Positions 28,801-37,359 of a stretch of 64,000 nt of DNA are shown one piece after another. Source of the DNA: Bacillota bacterium (GTDB lineage: Bacteria; Bacillota; Clostridia; Lachnospirales; Lachnospiraceae); assembly GCA_023436065.1 (NCBI GenBank), contig JAEZKU010000032.1:1-64000 (forward strand), in the 5' to 3' direction. The notes under the pieces are model-generated. The model was given only the letters and a program-made list of their open reading frames with translations, was not told the DNA's origin and made no database searches. Each line of letters begins with the position of its first letter. Position 1 is the stretch's first letter. Both the position numbers and the translations under genes were made by a program.

Positions 28801-29118
28801 ATGGCATTTCAATTTACGGATGTTAATTTTCAGAAGGAAGCGCTTGAGTCTGAGCTTCCTGTGTTAGTAGATTTCTATGCTGACTGGTGCGGTCCCTGTA
28901 AAATGGTTGCTCCAATCGTGGCAGAGCTTGCAGAAGAATATGCAGGAGTATATAAGATAGGAAAGCTGAATGTAGATAACGAACCGAACACAGCGGAGAA
29001 ATATCGCGTGATGTCCATCCCTACTTTGGTGATCATCAAAAACGGTGAAGTGGTAGATAAGATTGTCGGTGCTGTACCCAAGACTGCACTGAAGGAGAAG
29101 CTCGACGCTCACAAATAA
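28801..29118 (+). CDS. trxA: Thioredoxin
   Basis: A 105-residue thioredoxin with the active site WCGPC at about residues 29-33, the cis-proline segment MSIPTLVI and the C-terminal VGAVPKTALKEKL. It acts as a cytoplasmic disulfide reductase. I chose ATG 28801 after GGAGGAAAC; an upstream ATG at 28747 would give 18 extra residues not seen in the family. Confidence 0.96.
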   Translation: MAFQFTDVNFQKEALESELPVLVDFYADWCGPCKMVAPIVAELAEEYAGVYKIGKLNVDNEPNTAEKYRVMSIPTLVIIKNGEVVDKIVGAVPKTALKEKLDAHK

Positions 29119-29170
29119 TAGTTGCACAGCGAACGAAAAATATTTCGTATTTTCCAAGAAACCAGGTAAA

Positions 29171-29213
29171 AAGGGAAGAAAGCCCCAAAATATGCGGTTT
29201 TTCTTCCCTTTCT
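29171..29213 (+). terminator. Terminator after trxA
   Basis: AAGGGAAGAAA (29171-29181) pairs with TTTCTTCCCTT (29200-29210), followed by TTCT. Confidence 0.75.
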
Positions 29214-29266
29214 AGCCGGTTATAAAAAAAGAATTATCTGTTTTTTTAAAAAAATAAAAAAAACAC

Positions 29267-29295
29267 TTGCAATTTGTTCTCGAAGCATATATAAT
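29267..29295 (+). promoter_or_regulatory. Promoter of tRNA-Lys(CUU)
   Basis: TTGCAA (29267-29272) and a perfect TATAAT (29290-29295) separated by 17 bases. Confidence 0.85.
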
Positions 29296-29337
29296 AACTT
29301 TTGCGTTCGGTAATTACGAAAAGCAAAAAACGAATAA

Positions 29338-29410
29338 GCGTCTCTAGCTCAGTTGGTAGAGCACCTGACTCTTAATCAGGGTGTCCAGGGTTCGAGCCCC
29401 TGGAGACGCA
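29338..29410 (+). tRNA. tRNA-Lys (anticodon CUU)
   Basis: A 73-base cloverleaf. The acceptor GCGTCTC/GAGACGC is perfect, the D arm contains AGTTGGTA, the anticodon stem CCTGA/TCAGG encloses CTCTTAA (anticodon CTT, reading AAG), and the T arm has GGTTCGAGC. The discriminator is A and CCA is not encoded. Confidence 0.96.
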
Positions 29411-29415
29411 CTTTC

Positions 29416-29464
29416 AAAGTCCTAATTTGGCAGACATGCGAGCTGCTGGGTTTGGGCTTTTTTT
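29416..29464 (+). terminator. Terminator of tRNA-Lys
   Basis: AAAGTCC (29416-29422) pairs with GGGCTTT (29454-29460) around an inner GCAG/CTGC helix, followed by a T run to 29464. Confidence 0.65.
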
Positions 29465-29472
29465 GCGTGTAA

Positions 29473-29614
29473 AAACTGAGCACTGCACAAAAAAGCCGTG
29501 GAGCTGTACGACAAGAGCTTGCTCTTGAGAGGACAGCTTTACGGCTTTTTGTATAGGAGAAGCCTACGCGACCGAATGTCCGAAGGACATGAGGTGCGGT
29601 GCAGGGCTCAGTTT
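29473..29614. repeat. Multi-hairpin palindromic element, copy A
   Basis: A 142-bp structure. A 16-bp outer stem with one mismatch (29473-29488 with 29599-29614) encloses a long hairpin (AAAAAGCCGT at 29490-29499 with 29541-29550), a short hairpin, and a 6-bp GAA-loop hairpin (ATGTCC-GAA-GGACAT). The 28-nt block 29566-29593 matches copy B (44613-44640) at 21 positions. It contains no open reading frame. It could be a mobile palindromic repeat or a structured RNA. See findings. Confidence 0.8.
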
Positions 29615-29686
29615 ATATGCATTTTAACACCTATCCCCTCCTCCCATCATAACATATATTAAGCACAATCACTCGTGGGGTTCCAG

Positions 29687-30991
29687 ATGGATATATATGT
29701 TGTACAACCAGGTGACACAATTAATTCTATTGCCGATCGGTTCGGAGTTACAATAGATGAAATAGTAAGAGAGAATGAATTAATCAGTCCGTTTGACCTG
29801 ACGATCGGACAGACAATCGTAATTGCTCATCCTAAGCAGGTTCATATTGTTCAGGATGGCGATACCTTAATAGATATAGCAACTGCTTATGGAGTACCTG
29901 TAATGCAGCTTTTACGAAATAACCCTGCACTGACAGGAAAATCATCGATTGCTCCCGGTGAGACCATAGTCATAAGCTATAATACATCAGGAGCCCTGAT
30001 AACAAATGGTCTGTCCTACGCATATATTGAGGAAGATAATTTGAGAAAGACCTTGCCGAATCTTACCTACCTTACAGTATATAATTACAGAATATCGACC
30101 AATGGGGAGATAGTCACTTATTATGATGATGAACGGATCATTCGGCTGTCAAAAGAATATGGCACAATCCCACTTATGATGGTTACTACCTTATCCTTAC
30201 AGGGTGAACCCGATCTGGATCTTGCCTACAGAGTATTATTAAGTGAAGAATATCAGGAACAGCTGATTGAACAAATGCTGAAAATCATGAAAGAAAGAGG
30301 CTATTATGGAGTAAATCTGCTGTTTAATTATATGAATAAAACAAATCAGACACTTTATACTAATTTTACTGCAAGAGCAGCTAACCGAGTAAGAGGTGAA
30401 GGCTATCTGCTTTTTGTGACCTTCAATCTGCATAATCCATATTCAAACGAAATAGCCACCGATAACATAGATTATACATCGATCAATCCTCTAGTGGATG
30501 GCTTAATATTCCTCCAACTGATCTGGGGAATCAATTATGGACCACCGGCACCGGTCAGCAACATTAGCGTGATAAGAAAAATTGTAGAGAATGTAGTTCG
30601 AACGGCATCACCGGAAAAGATTATTCTCGGCAGCTCCATCATAAGCTATGATTGGAGATTGCCCTTTATTCCCGGAAGAACCATAGCAAATTCTCTCACC
30701 ATAGATTCCTCACTAATACTTGCACGTGATACGGACTCAATTATTCAGTTTGATGAAATTTCCAGGACACCCTATTTTTACTACAACAGAATAGGTTTTG
30801 GGGAAGTCGAGAAGCATATTGTCTGGTCAATTGATGCGAGAACCATCGACGAATTTGGACAGATTGTAGAGGATTATAACCTTGCCGGAACCGGCATCTG
30901 GAATATCATGATATATTATGCACAGCTTTGGCTGGTGTTGAGAGCGCAATATGATTTTACAAAGCTGTTACCCGATATCTATATGGACTAA
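29687..30991 (+). CDS. LysM protein with degenerate GH18 domain (YaaH/SleL-like)
   Basis: A 434-residue protein. Two LysM modules (about 3-46 and 52-95) start IYVVQPGDTINSIADRFGV and VHIVQDGDTLIDIA. A glycosyl hydrolase family 18 barrel resembling spore peptidoglycan hydrolases YaaH/SleL covers about 110-434. The family catalytic motif DGxxxDxE is replaced: the strand reads YGVNLLFNYMNKT, so the acid/base Glu and the Asp before it are missing. It is probably a binding or coat-type protein without hydrolase activity. No signal peptide is seen, consistent with spore-coat deposition. I chose ATG 29687. Confidence 0.82.
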   Translation: MDIYVVQPGDTINSIADRFGVTIDEIVRENELISPFDLTIGQTIVIAHPKQVHIVQDGDTLIDIATAYGVPVMQLLRNNPALTGKSSIAPGETIVISYNTSGALITNGLSYAYIEEDNLRKTLPNLTYLTVYNYRISTNGEIVTYYDDERIIRLSKEYGTIPLMMVTTLSLQGEPDLDLAYRVLLSEEYQEQLIEQMLKIMKERGYYGVNLLFNYMNKTNQTLYTNFTARAANRVRGEGYLLFVTFNLHNPYSNEIATDNIDYTSINPLVDGLIFLQLIWGINYGPPAPVSNISVIRKIVENVVRTASPEKIILGSSIISYDWRLPFIPGRTIANSLTIDSSLILARDTDSIIQFDEISRTPYFYYNRIGFGEVEKHIVWSIDARTIDEFGQIVEDYNLAGTGIWNIMIYYAQLWLVLRAQYDFTKLLPDIYMD

Positions 30992-31054
30992 TCGCTGCAG
31001 GGCCGGATATATATCGTATAAACTCTATGATTTAGTAAATCATAATATTGGTTC

Positions 31055-31942
31055 GTGATTACTATAGAGGAGGGAAATACGATTATCAGAAGAAAAAGAT
31101 ATTTTAAGGGCTGGTATTTTAAGAATCAGACGGGTTCTGAGGTGATCTCTTTTATACCGGCCTATCATATTGATGGGAAAGGGATTCATTCGGCGTCCCT
31201 ACAGGTGATTACCCAGGAGAATTCCTATCGAATATTTTATCCAATTGAGGAATTTTACACATCAAAGGGCAGATTAGCGATCAGGCTGGGTAATAATCTG
31301 TTTTCTGACCGTGGCATCATAGTAAATATTAAGACAGAAGGACTGGAGCTGTCCGGGAGGCTTTTTTATTCTGCATATCATCCACCCCGCAGAGATATCA
31401 TGGGACCCTTTCGGTATGCCCCTTGCCTGCAATGCAGGCATACCATTTACAGTATGGCCCATGTTATAAACGGTTATCTTGATCTAAACGGAAGAAGAAT
31501 TGAATTTAATAAAGGAATAGGTTATACGGAGGGAGATCTCGGAAGAGGCTTTCCAAGCAGTTATCTGTGGACCCAATGTAGCTGGAGGGATCGAAGGATC
31601 AACTCAATCATGGCTTCAGCAGCCAATGTCAGGGTCGGTTGTATCAGATTTCCGGGATGCATCTGCATGATACGATATCATGGAAGGGAATATAGGCTGG
31701 CGACCTATCTGGGAGCTCAAATACTCGTGTATAATCGAAAGGAATTGTGGATAAAGCAAGGGAAATTCGATTTTCACGTGGAAATACTCGAAAAAGAGGA
31801 GAGCAATCTGTTGGCACCTGTGAGAGGAAGAATGCTTCGCACTGTATACGAAAGTGTAAACACAAGGATTCACTACCAGCTTTTATGTGAAGAAGATACG
31901 GTATTTGATTTTATCGGACAAGGCTGCTATGAGCGGGGATGA
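31055..31942 (+). CDS. Tocopherol cyclase-like protein
   Basis: A protein of up to 295 residues. Motifs KGWYFKNQTG near the N-terminus, GPFRYAPCLQCRHTIYSMAH and GYTEGDLGRGFPSSYLWTQCSW match the pattern I associate with the tocopherol cyclase-like family (PF14249), a beta-barrel lipocalin-type fold. Plant members close a chroman ring; bacterial members in anaerobes have no known role and no tocopherol genes are near. The frame opens at GTG 31055 without a good site. A strong GGAGGG at 31069-31074 lies seven bases before an in-frame ATT (31082), so the start is uncertain. Confidence 0.72.
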   Translation: MITIEEGNTIIRRKRYFKGWYFKNQTGSEVISFIPAYHIDGKGIHSASLQVITQENSYRIFYPIEEFYTSKGRLAIRLGNNLFSDRGIIVNIKTEGLELSGRLFYSAYHPPRRDIMGPFRYAPCLQCRHTIYSMAHVINGYLDLNGRRIEFNKGIGYTEGDLGRGFPSSYLWTQCSWRDRRINSIMASAANVRVGCIRFPGCICMIRYHGREYRLATYLGAQILVYNRKELWIKQGKFDFHVEILEKEESNLLAPVRGRMLRTVYESVNTRIHYQLLCEEDTVFDFIGQGCYERG

Positions 31943-32031
31943 AAACAGGTTTTATGCAAATACTATGAAAGAACAGATAACCTGACACAAACAAAATCAT
32001 TGCATAATGCTTACGCAGAAATGGAGTAAAT

Positions 32032-32187
32032 ATGGAAGACAGAAGACAGAATACACAGGAGAATAATACAGATACACCGGAGAAGCGTCCCGAACAGGAT
32101 GTGAATTATACGAACAGTTCAGAGGTAACAAATCCAATACCTACTACTGCAACACCGCCCATCCCTTCTGAGATGCCGGTGAGATAG
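32032..32187 (+). CDS. Small hydrophilic protein, unknown
   Basis: A 51-residue frame starting MEDRRQNTQENNTD, polar at the N-terminus and Pro/Thr-rich at the C-terminus (NPIPTTATPPIP). GGAG stands seven bases before the ATG, and a terminator follows directly. The sequence looks disordered; I do not recognise it. Confidence 0.55.
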   Translation: MEDRRQNTQENNTDTPEKRPEQDVNYTNSSEVTNPIPTTATPPIPSEMPVR

Positions 32188-32208
32188 GCGGACAGGTCAA
32201 ATATAAAT

Positions 32209-32252
32209 AGCCCAATAAAGCAAGTAATCCTTGCTTTGTCGGGCTTTCTTTT
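32209..32252 (+). terminator. Terminator after the 51-residue gene
   Basis: AGCCCAATAAAGCAAG (32209-32224) pairs with 32230-32245 with two mispairs or wobbles, followed by TTCTTTT. Confidence 0.75.
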
Positions 32253-32282
32253 CATCCGTATATTATGGTTGCTTCGGTAATA

Positions 32283-32468
32283 TTATCGTGTCAGCTTATC
32301 AATCTCACTCTCTTTACGGGGGGAAATCCCATCGCCGATATCAACAAATTTGGGATTCTTTGAGAGATCGATTGATGCGGTAGTTCTGGTAAAATGCTCA
32401 TCATAAGACATAGAATTCATTTTTTTGATAATCTTCTTTTCTGAATTAGCTTTATCTTTTTTAAACAT
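32283..32468 (-). CDS. Small charged protein, unknown
   Basis: A 61-residue frame starting MFKKDKANSEKKIIKK. The ATG is six bases after GGAGGTG, a strong ribosome binding site, which argues for a real gene. The protein is highly charged with a C-terminal half NPKFVDIGDGISPRKESEID. No family is recognised. Confidence 0.6.
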   Translation of the reverse strand: MFKKDKANSEKKIIKKMNSMSYDEHFTRTTASIDLSKNPKFVDIGDGISPRKESEIDKLTR

Positions 32469-32628
32469 AGTAACCACCTCCATATTTATAATATAGCATT
32501 ATTCCTTATTAGTTTCAATAGTACCCATTATGCATTTGCGAAAAGTTAATGGATCAGTATCGTTCACATAAAATAATCAGCATATGAAATACTAGTAAAA
32601 TAAATGATATGGAAAGGAGGATGTTTTT

Positions 32629-32892
32629 ATGAGTAAAAGCAGATATCAGTGCCCGGTATGTAGCGGAGGTGATATGACACTTCGACATGAAGCCGGATAT
32701 GTATATTCCTATGCGCTGGATGAAGATGCACCCGGACATAACAACGAAGAGGAGTTTCTCTCCTACCTTTACGACAGAAGGGAGCAGAGGGATAGCAGAA
32801 CCTATATCCAATGCAATAAGTGTGGTGCCCAGTATCCTTATACCTTTCTGAACGGTGTTCTTGAGATGGATGCTTCCGATCAGTACAGATAA
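32629..32892 (+). CDS. Small zinc-ribbon protein
   Basis: An 87-residue protein with two CxxC knuckles, CPVC (residues 8-11) and CNKC (about 62-65), separated by an acidic segment. This is a zinc-ribbon arrangement. AAAGGAGG precedes the ATG. Its role is unknown; it may be a nucleic-acid-associated or metal-dependent adaptor protein. Confidence 0.75.
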   Translation: MSKSRYQCPVCSGGDMTLRHEAGYVYSYALDEDAPGHNNEEEFLSYLYDRREQRDSRTYIQCNKCGAQYPYTFLNGVLEMDASDQYR

Positions 32893-33000
32893 AAAAGCAG
32901 GCTGAAGAATGTGTGAATAAAAGGGTGGTATTTTATTACTGCTGTTGTATAATAATGGTAGTAACCAAAAGTGTACAAATGAGATACGGAGGAAAAGGAA

Positions 33001-33834
33001 TTGAATGTAAAGAAGATAGTAATCGGACTCCTGATCATTAATCTTATGGAGTTTTGTCTTGGCCTCATCATGTGGTTGTGGCAGGGGAAGGCAATTATCA
33101 CGAAGGTAAGCATCTATGCGTTTCTTTCCATGGTATTGATGCTGATGGGATGTCTGATTACAATCATTGGTCTTTACTTTGCCGTAACTTATAAAAATGA
33201 AAATCTGACGGACAGTATTCGAAATCTGGAAGAGTTGAACACCAGGCTAAGAGCGCAGAGGCACGATTACCTGAATCATTTTCAGGTAATCTACGGATTA
33301 ATGGAGTTGGGGGAATATGAAGAGGCAAAACGGTATATTAATCCTGTCTTCAAGGATATTATGAAGGTAAGTAAAGCACTTAAGACCGCTCAGCCTGCAG
33401 TCAATGCCCTCCTTCAATCTAAGATCGAGGCTGCGGAACAGAAAAAGATTGATCTGTTTTTGGAGATCCGTTCCGATTTGAGGTATCTTCCGATAGAGGC
33501 ATGGAATCTGTGCAAGGTTCTGGCTAATATTATTGATAACGGGATAAATGCTCTCGCGGGAAACGAACAGGAGAAAAACCTCTATGTGATAATCGGAGAG
33601 AATGCGGACAGCTATACCTTTGAGATATCCAATAACGGGCCCGAAATACCGAAGAATCATCTGGATGATATCTTCAAGCAGGGGTTTACTACGAATAAGG
33701 AGGAAGAGCATGGCATGGGATTATATATTGTATCCCGAATCGTGAAGGAAGCCGGGGGGACAGTTTCTGTGACCTCTGATTCGGCAAAGACAAGCTTCCA
33801 TATCCAGCTGCCTAAGATGAAGAAGGCGATGTAA
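33001..33834 (+). CDS. Sensor histidine kinase, Spo0B/GHKL type
   Basis: A 277-residue kinase with two N-terminal transmembrane segments (about 5-27 and 38-62). The phospho-acceptor helix LRAQRHDYLNHFQVIYGLMELGEYEEA is of the Spo0B/CitA-DcuS type. A HATPase domain (KVLANIIDNGINAL, ISNNGPEIP, HGMGLYIVSRIV) follows. There is no periplasmic sensor domain, so it probably senses through the membrane or a partner. TTG start with GGAGGAAAAGG upstream. The LytTR regulator at 35869 is the probable partner, three genes away. Confidence 0.85.
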   Translation: MNVKKIVIGLLIINLMEFCLGLIMWLWQGKAIITKVSIYAFLSMVLMLMGCLITIIGLYFAVTYKNENLTDSIRNLEELNTRLRAQRHDYLNHFQVIYGLMELGEYEEAKRYINPVFKDIMKVSKALKTAQPAVNALLQSKIEAAEQKKIDLFLEIRSDLRYLPIEAWNLCKVLANIIDNGINALAGNEQEKNLYVIIGENADSYTFEISNNGPEIPKNHLDDIFKQGFTTNKEEEHGMGLYIVSRIVKEAGGTVSVTSDSAKTSFHIQLPKMKKAM

Positions 33835-33976
33835 TTTGAACGGCACATTCTGACATTATGAAATCAAAGATGTATAATTTGAAGTATAAGTATTCCTTTT
33901 TGACAGAAGTGGTGTAAAGTATAAAACATAGAACACTAAATTGTAAAATGAATTACGATCGAAAGGAGGCTTATCA

Positions 33977-34471
33977 ATGTTTGGTGAGGCTGGTGCGGTG
34001 CTTGTGATAGCGATTATACTTTTTATTGCAGGCTTCATACTGATAGGGATCGAGATGGCAATTCCGGGCTTTGGAGTACCCGGTATCTCAGGTATCATCT
34101 GTCTGGTGGTTGCGATCTTCATGGTCTCAGATTCCTTTATAGAAGGGGCTGTGATCGCGCTTATTGTGTTGGGCTTACTAAGTATCATGTTTGCAATCAT
34201 ACTGGGACTATTGTCCAAGGCAAAGCTGAAATTGCCATTGATTCTAAAGGATGAGCAGAATAAGGAGAAAGGGTTTATCAGCAACAGCGACTTAAACTAT
34301 CTGCTTGGCAGACAGGGTGTTGCCGTTACAGATTTAAGACCTACAGGTACAGCTGACTTTGACGGGATAGAATTTGATGTTATATCCGAGGGAAAGTATA
34401 TATTAAAGGGTACTAAGCTGACGATTTATAAGGTGCAGGGCTCTAAGCTGATTGTGAAGGCGAACAGCTGA
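33977..34471 (+). CDS. NfeD-like membrane protein
   Basis: A 164-residue protein with three to four hydrophobic segments in the first 95 residues (IELIFAG-like FILIGIEMAIPGFGVPGISGIICLV) and a C-terminal OB-fold domain (about 103-164, LLGRQGVAVTDLRPTGTADFDGIEFDVISEG). This is the short NfeD form that pairs with flotillins. AAAGGAGG precedes the ATG. floA starts 65 bases on. Confidence 0.9.
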   Translation: MFGEAGAVLVIAIILFIAGFILIGIEMAIPGFGVPGISGIICLVVAIFMVSDSFIEGAVIALIVLGLLSIMFAIILGLLSKAKLKLPLILKDEQNKEKGFISNSDLNYLLGRQGVAVTDLRPTGTADFDGIEFDVISEGKYILKGTKLTIYKVQGSKLIVKANS

Positions 34472-34536
34472 GAGCATGCGCGAAAGTGACTTTGAAGGGA
34501 ATAATAAAATAATTACATAGAAAGAAGGATGCGTTT

Positions 34537-35511
34537 ATGCCAGCAACAATAGGGTTAGTAGTTTTAATCGGTGTACTCAGTTTATTAATTGTACTATTTT
34601 TTACTTTTGTTCCGGTCGGCCTATGGATTTCCTCCCTTGCGGCCAATGTGAAGGTAAGTATTTTCAACTTAATCGGTATGCGCTTAAGAAGAGTTATACC
34701 CTCAAAGATCGTGCTCCCTTTGATCAAAGCAACAAAAGCCGGTCTGAATCTACATGTAAATCAGTTGGAAGCACACTACCTGGCAGGTGGTAACGTAGAC
34801 AGCGTGGTTAACGCATTGATTGCTTCTGAAAGAGCCGGGATTGAACTGCATTTTGAAAAGGCTGCTGCAATCGACCTGGCAGGGCGTGATGTATTTGATG
34901 CAGTAAGAATGAGTGTAAACCCTAAGGTGATTGAGACCTCAAATGTCTCAGCGGTTGCGAAGGATGGTATCGAATTACTGGTAAAGGCAAGAGTAACCGT
35001 AAGAGCTAATCTGGAGCGCTTGGTCGGTGGAGCCGGTGAAGCTACGATACTCGCGAGAATTGGCGAAGGCATTGTCACTACTGTTGGCTCTGCAATGTCC
35101 CATAAGGAAGTGCTTGAGAATCCGGATGATATCTCCAAGCGTGTATTAAGTAAAGGTCTTGACTCCGGCACAGCCTTTGAGATTCTTTCCATTGATATCG
35201 CGGATATCGATGTGGGAAGGAATATCGGAGCCCAGCTGCAGACACTACAGGCAGAGGCTGATAAGAATATTGCTCAGGCTAAAGCAGAAGAAAGAAGAGC
35301 CATGGCTGTTGCGAAGGAACAGGAGATGCGTGCATATGTTGTGGAAGCGGAAGCAGAGGTCCCGAAGGCTATGGCATATGCGTTAAAGGAAGGTAAGCTT
35401 GGAGTCATGGATTATTATGATATGCAGAATGTTATTGCAGATACCAAGATGAGGGAGAAGATTTCAGAAACATCAAAGAAGCCGATCATTAATGATAAGA
35501 AGGATAAGTAA
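34537..35511 (+). CDS. floA: Flotillin-like protein FloA
   Basis: A 324-residue flotillin (YqfA) organising functional membrane microdomains. An N-terminal membrane hairpin (about 5-35) leads to the conserved RLRRVIPSKIVLPLIKATKAGL, a band-7/SPFH-type domain, and a Glu/Ala-rich coiled tail (QAKAEERRAMAVAKEQEMRA). It is downstream of its usual partner nfeD. Confidence 0.95.
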   Translation: MPATIGLVVLIGVLSLLIVLFFTFVPVGLWISSLAANVKVSIFNLIGMRLRRVIPSKIVLPLIKATKAGLNLHVNQLEAHYLAGGNVDSVVNALIASERAGIELHFEKAAAIDLAGRDVFDAVRMSVNPKVIETSNVSAVAKDGIELLVKARVTVRANLERLVGGAGEATILARIGEGIVTTVGSAMSHKEVLENPDDISKRVLSKGLDSGTAFEILSIDIADIDVGRNIGAQLQTLQAEADKNIAQAKAEERRAMAVAKEQEMRAYVVEAEAEVPKAMAYALKEGKLGVMDYYDMQNVIADTKMREKISETSKKPIINDKKDK

Positions 35512-35531
35512 ACCAATTGAGGTGAAGGTGG

Positions 35532-35855
35532 ATGCTGAAAAAAATATTAAATATAGAAACCCTGAATCAGGTGGGAAGATATTTTATAGGGGAGCTGGAG
35601 CAGAGCAGAACATCTGCTTTCCCGAAGACACCCCAACAGATACAGGTTTCTATTCCGAAAGGAAAACCCTTTGTGGATGAGACCAATAAAGTCCCACCCG
35701 GGAATACAGTGGAAACGGTGACACCGATTGTACAGGTGAGACAGGAAGTCTCTTCGGATAATTCCGGGATCAGCCTGCAGGAAGCCATCATCTGGTCAGA
35801 AATACTTGGAAAGCCGATGTGCAAACGCAGAAAAGACAGAAATAGATTAGGATAG
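35532..35855 (+). CDS. Hypothetical protein after floA
   Basis: A 107-residue soluble protein, starting MLKKILNIETLNQVG and ending in ISLQEAIIWSEILGKPMCKRRK. GAGGTGAAGGTGG precedes the ATG. The middle is polar and low in secondary structure signals. The C-terminal EAIIWSEILGKP segment looks like a short conserved helix. Its place between floA and a response regulator suggests a membrane-microdomain or signalling link, but this is inference from position only. Confidence 0.65.
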   Translation: MLKKILNIETLNQVGRYFIGELEQSRTSAFPKTPQQIQVSIPKGKPFVDETNKVPPGNTVETVTPIVQVRQEVSSDNSGISLQEAIIWSEILGKPMCKRRKDRNRLG

Positions 35856-35868
35856 GCAGGAGAATGGT

Positions 35869-36609
35869 ATGGCGATTAAGGTTATTCTCGTGGAAGACGA
35901 AAGCGGTGTCCGTATGCTGCTGCGTAAAATAATAGAACAGAGGGAAGGCTTTGAGATTGTCGGGGAATGCGACAATACAACGGATGCCATTGCTTTATTT
36001 ACGAAGACCAGGGCAGAGGTCGTATTTCTGGACATCGAGATAAACGGCTCCAGCGGGATTGAATGTGCGAAGCAGATTGCTGATCTGGATCCGAAGGCAA
36101 AGCTTATCTTTGCCACTGCACATTCGGAGTATATGTCCAATGCTTTTGAGGTATATGCCTTTGATTATCTGATCAAACCTTTTCCTATGGACCGGGTAAT
36201 CCAGACACTGGATAGAATCAAAAGCTTTTCCGATCCGGAGGGAAATGAAGCCTTAGATAAAATCATCAAATATGAGAAGGGCTTAGAAAAGCTTCTGGTA
36301 AAGGGACGCGAGAGTATGAGCTTCGTGGATATCAGTGATATTATTCTCATCCAGAGAGAGAATAGCAGTACTGTAATATATACATCAGGAGATTCCTTTA
36401 CTACCTCGGCCAGTCTCGGTGATATTGAAGCAAAGCTAGACCCTGAACAGTTTATGAGAAGCCACAAATCGTATCTGATCAATGTGTCGAAGATCAAGAA
36501 AATCGAACCCTACGGCAGATGGACCTACATAGTCACCTTCAAGGATATTAAGAAAGATGCTTTGATGACTGCAGATAAATTTGAAGAGATTAAGAAACGT
36601 TACCTATAA
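35869..36609 (+). CDS. LytTR-family response regulator
   Basis: A 246-residue regulator. The receiver carries VEDESG, the phospho-acceptor Asp in VVFLDIEINGSSG at about 56, and a C-terminal LytTR DNA-binding domain (about 140-245: FMRSHKSYLINVSKIKKIEPYGRWTYIV). LytTR regulators usually pair with GHKL kinases, and one lies three genes upstream at 33001 on the same strand. A strong terminator follows. Confidence 0.92.
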   Translation: MAIKVILVEDESGVRMLLRKIIEQREGFEIVGECDNTTDAIALFTKTRAEVVFLDIEINGSSGIECAKQIADLDPKAKLIFATAHSEYMSNAFEVYAFDYLIKPFPMDRVIQTLDRIKSFSDPEGNEALDKIIKYEKGLEKLLVKGRESMSFVDISDIILIQRENSSTVIYTSGDSFTTSASLGDIEAKLDPEQFMRSHKSYLINVSKIKKIEPYGRWTYIVTFKDIKKDALMTADKFEEIKKRYL

Positions 36610-36610
36610 A

Positions 36611-36644
36611 AAAACGAGCCGTGATATTACCCACGGCTCGTTTT
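36611..36644 (+). terminator. Terminator after the LytTR regulator
   Basis: AAAACGAGCCGTG (36611-36623) pairs perfectly with CACGGCTCGTTTT (36632-36644). Confidence 0.92.
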
Positions 36645-36744
36645 GCACGCTACTAAATACGAAAGAGGTTGATGAGTAAGGGAAAGAAGAGCTATAATTA
36701 GGCTTGTACTATGATGACTAATGATTAAGAGAAGGAGTACTAAG

Positions 36745-37338
36745 ATGACGACAATTTATCTGATTCGCCATGCGGAGCCGGACTTTAATATACATAATGA
36801 TCAGGAGCGACCCTTAACAAAGAGAGGGAAGGAAAGCTGTAAAAAGGTAACGAATTATCTAAAGGATAAAGAAATAGATGTGATCTATTCCAGTCCCTAT
36901 GTAAGGGCAGTGGATACGATCAGACCATTTGCCGAGGAGCAGGCACTTCCGATTATTATGGAGATGGATTTTCGCGAAAGGTGTATGAGTGGTGAATGGA
37001 TAGACGATTTTAAGACCTTTGCAGAGAAACAGTGGGAGGATTTTCAGTTTAAGCTGAAAGACGGAGAATGTCTTGCAGAGGTACAGAATAGAGCAATCAC
37101 AGCATTGGAGCGAATACTGAACGATAAGGATAATATCGTGATCAGTTCTCATGGGACGGCAATTTGTACTATCCTTAATTACTATGACAGAAATTTTGGG
37201 ATAAAGAATTTTTGGGAGATAATAAATCTGATGCCGTTTGCGGTTAAAATGGTTTTTTGCGGCACAGAATGTATATCGATCGAATTACTGGATATTCTGG
37301 AAGACGAAACAAAACTAATTTACTTGTATAAAGTATGA
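36745..37338 (+). CDS. Histidine phosphatase family protein
   Basis: A 197-residue phosphoglycerate mutase-like phosphatase. The catalytic motif is YLIRHAEPDF (RHA variant of RHG) near residue 8, with a second conserved His in ISSHGTAIC. The substrate cannot be predicted. I chose ATG 36745 after AGAAGGAG; an upstream ATG at 36721 lacks a good site. Confidence 0.86.
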   Translation: MTTIYLIRHAEPDFNIHNDQERPLTKRGKESCKKVTNYLKDKEIDVIYSSPYVRAVDTIRPFAEEQALPIIMEMDFRERCMSGEWIDDFKTFAEKQWEDFQFKLKDGECLAEVQNRAITALERILNDKDNIVISSHGTAICTILNYYDRNFGIKNFWEIINLMPFAVKMVFCGTECISIELLDILEDETKLIYLYKV

Positions 37339-37359
37339 GGATCACATAGGAGGGGTAGC

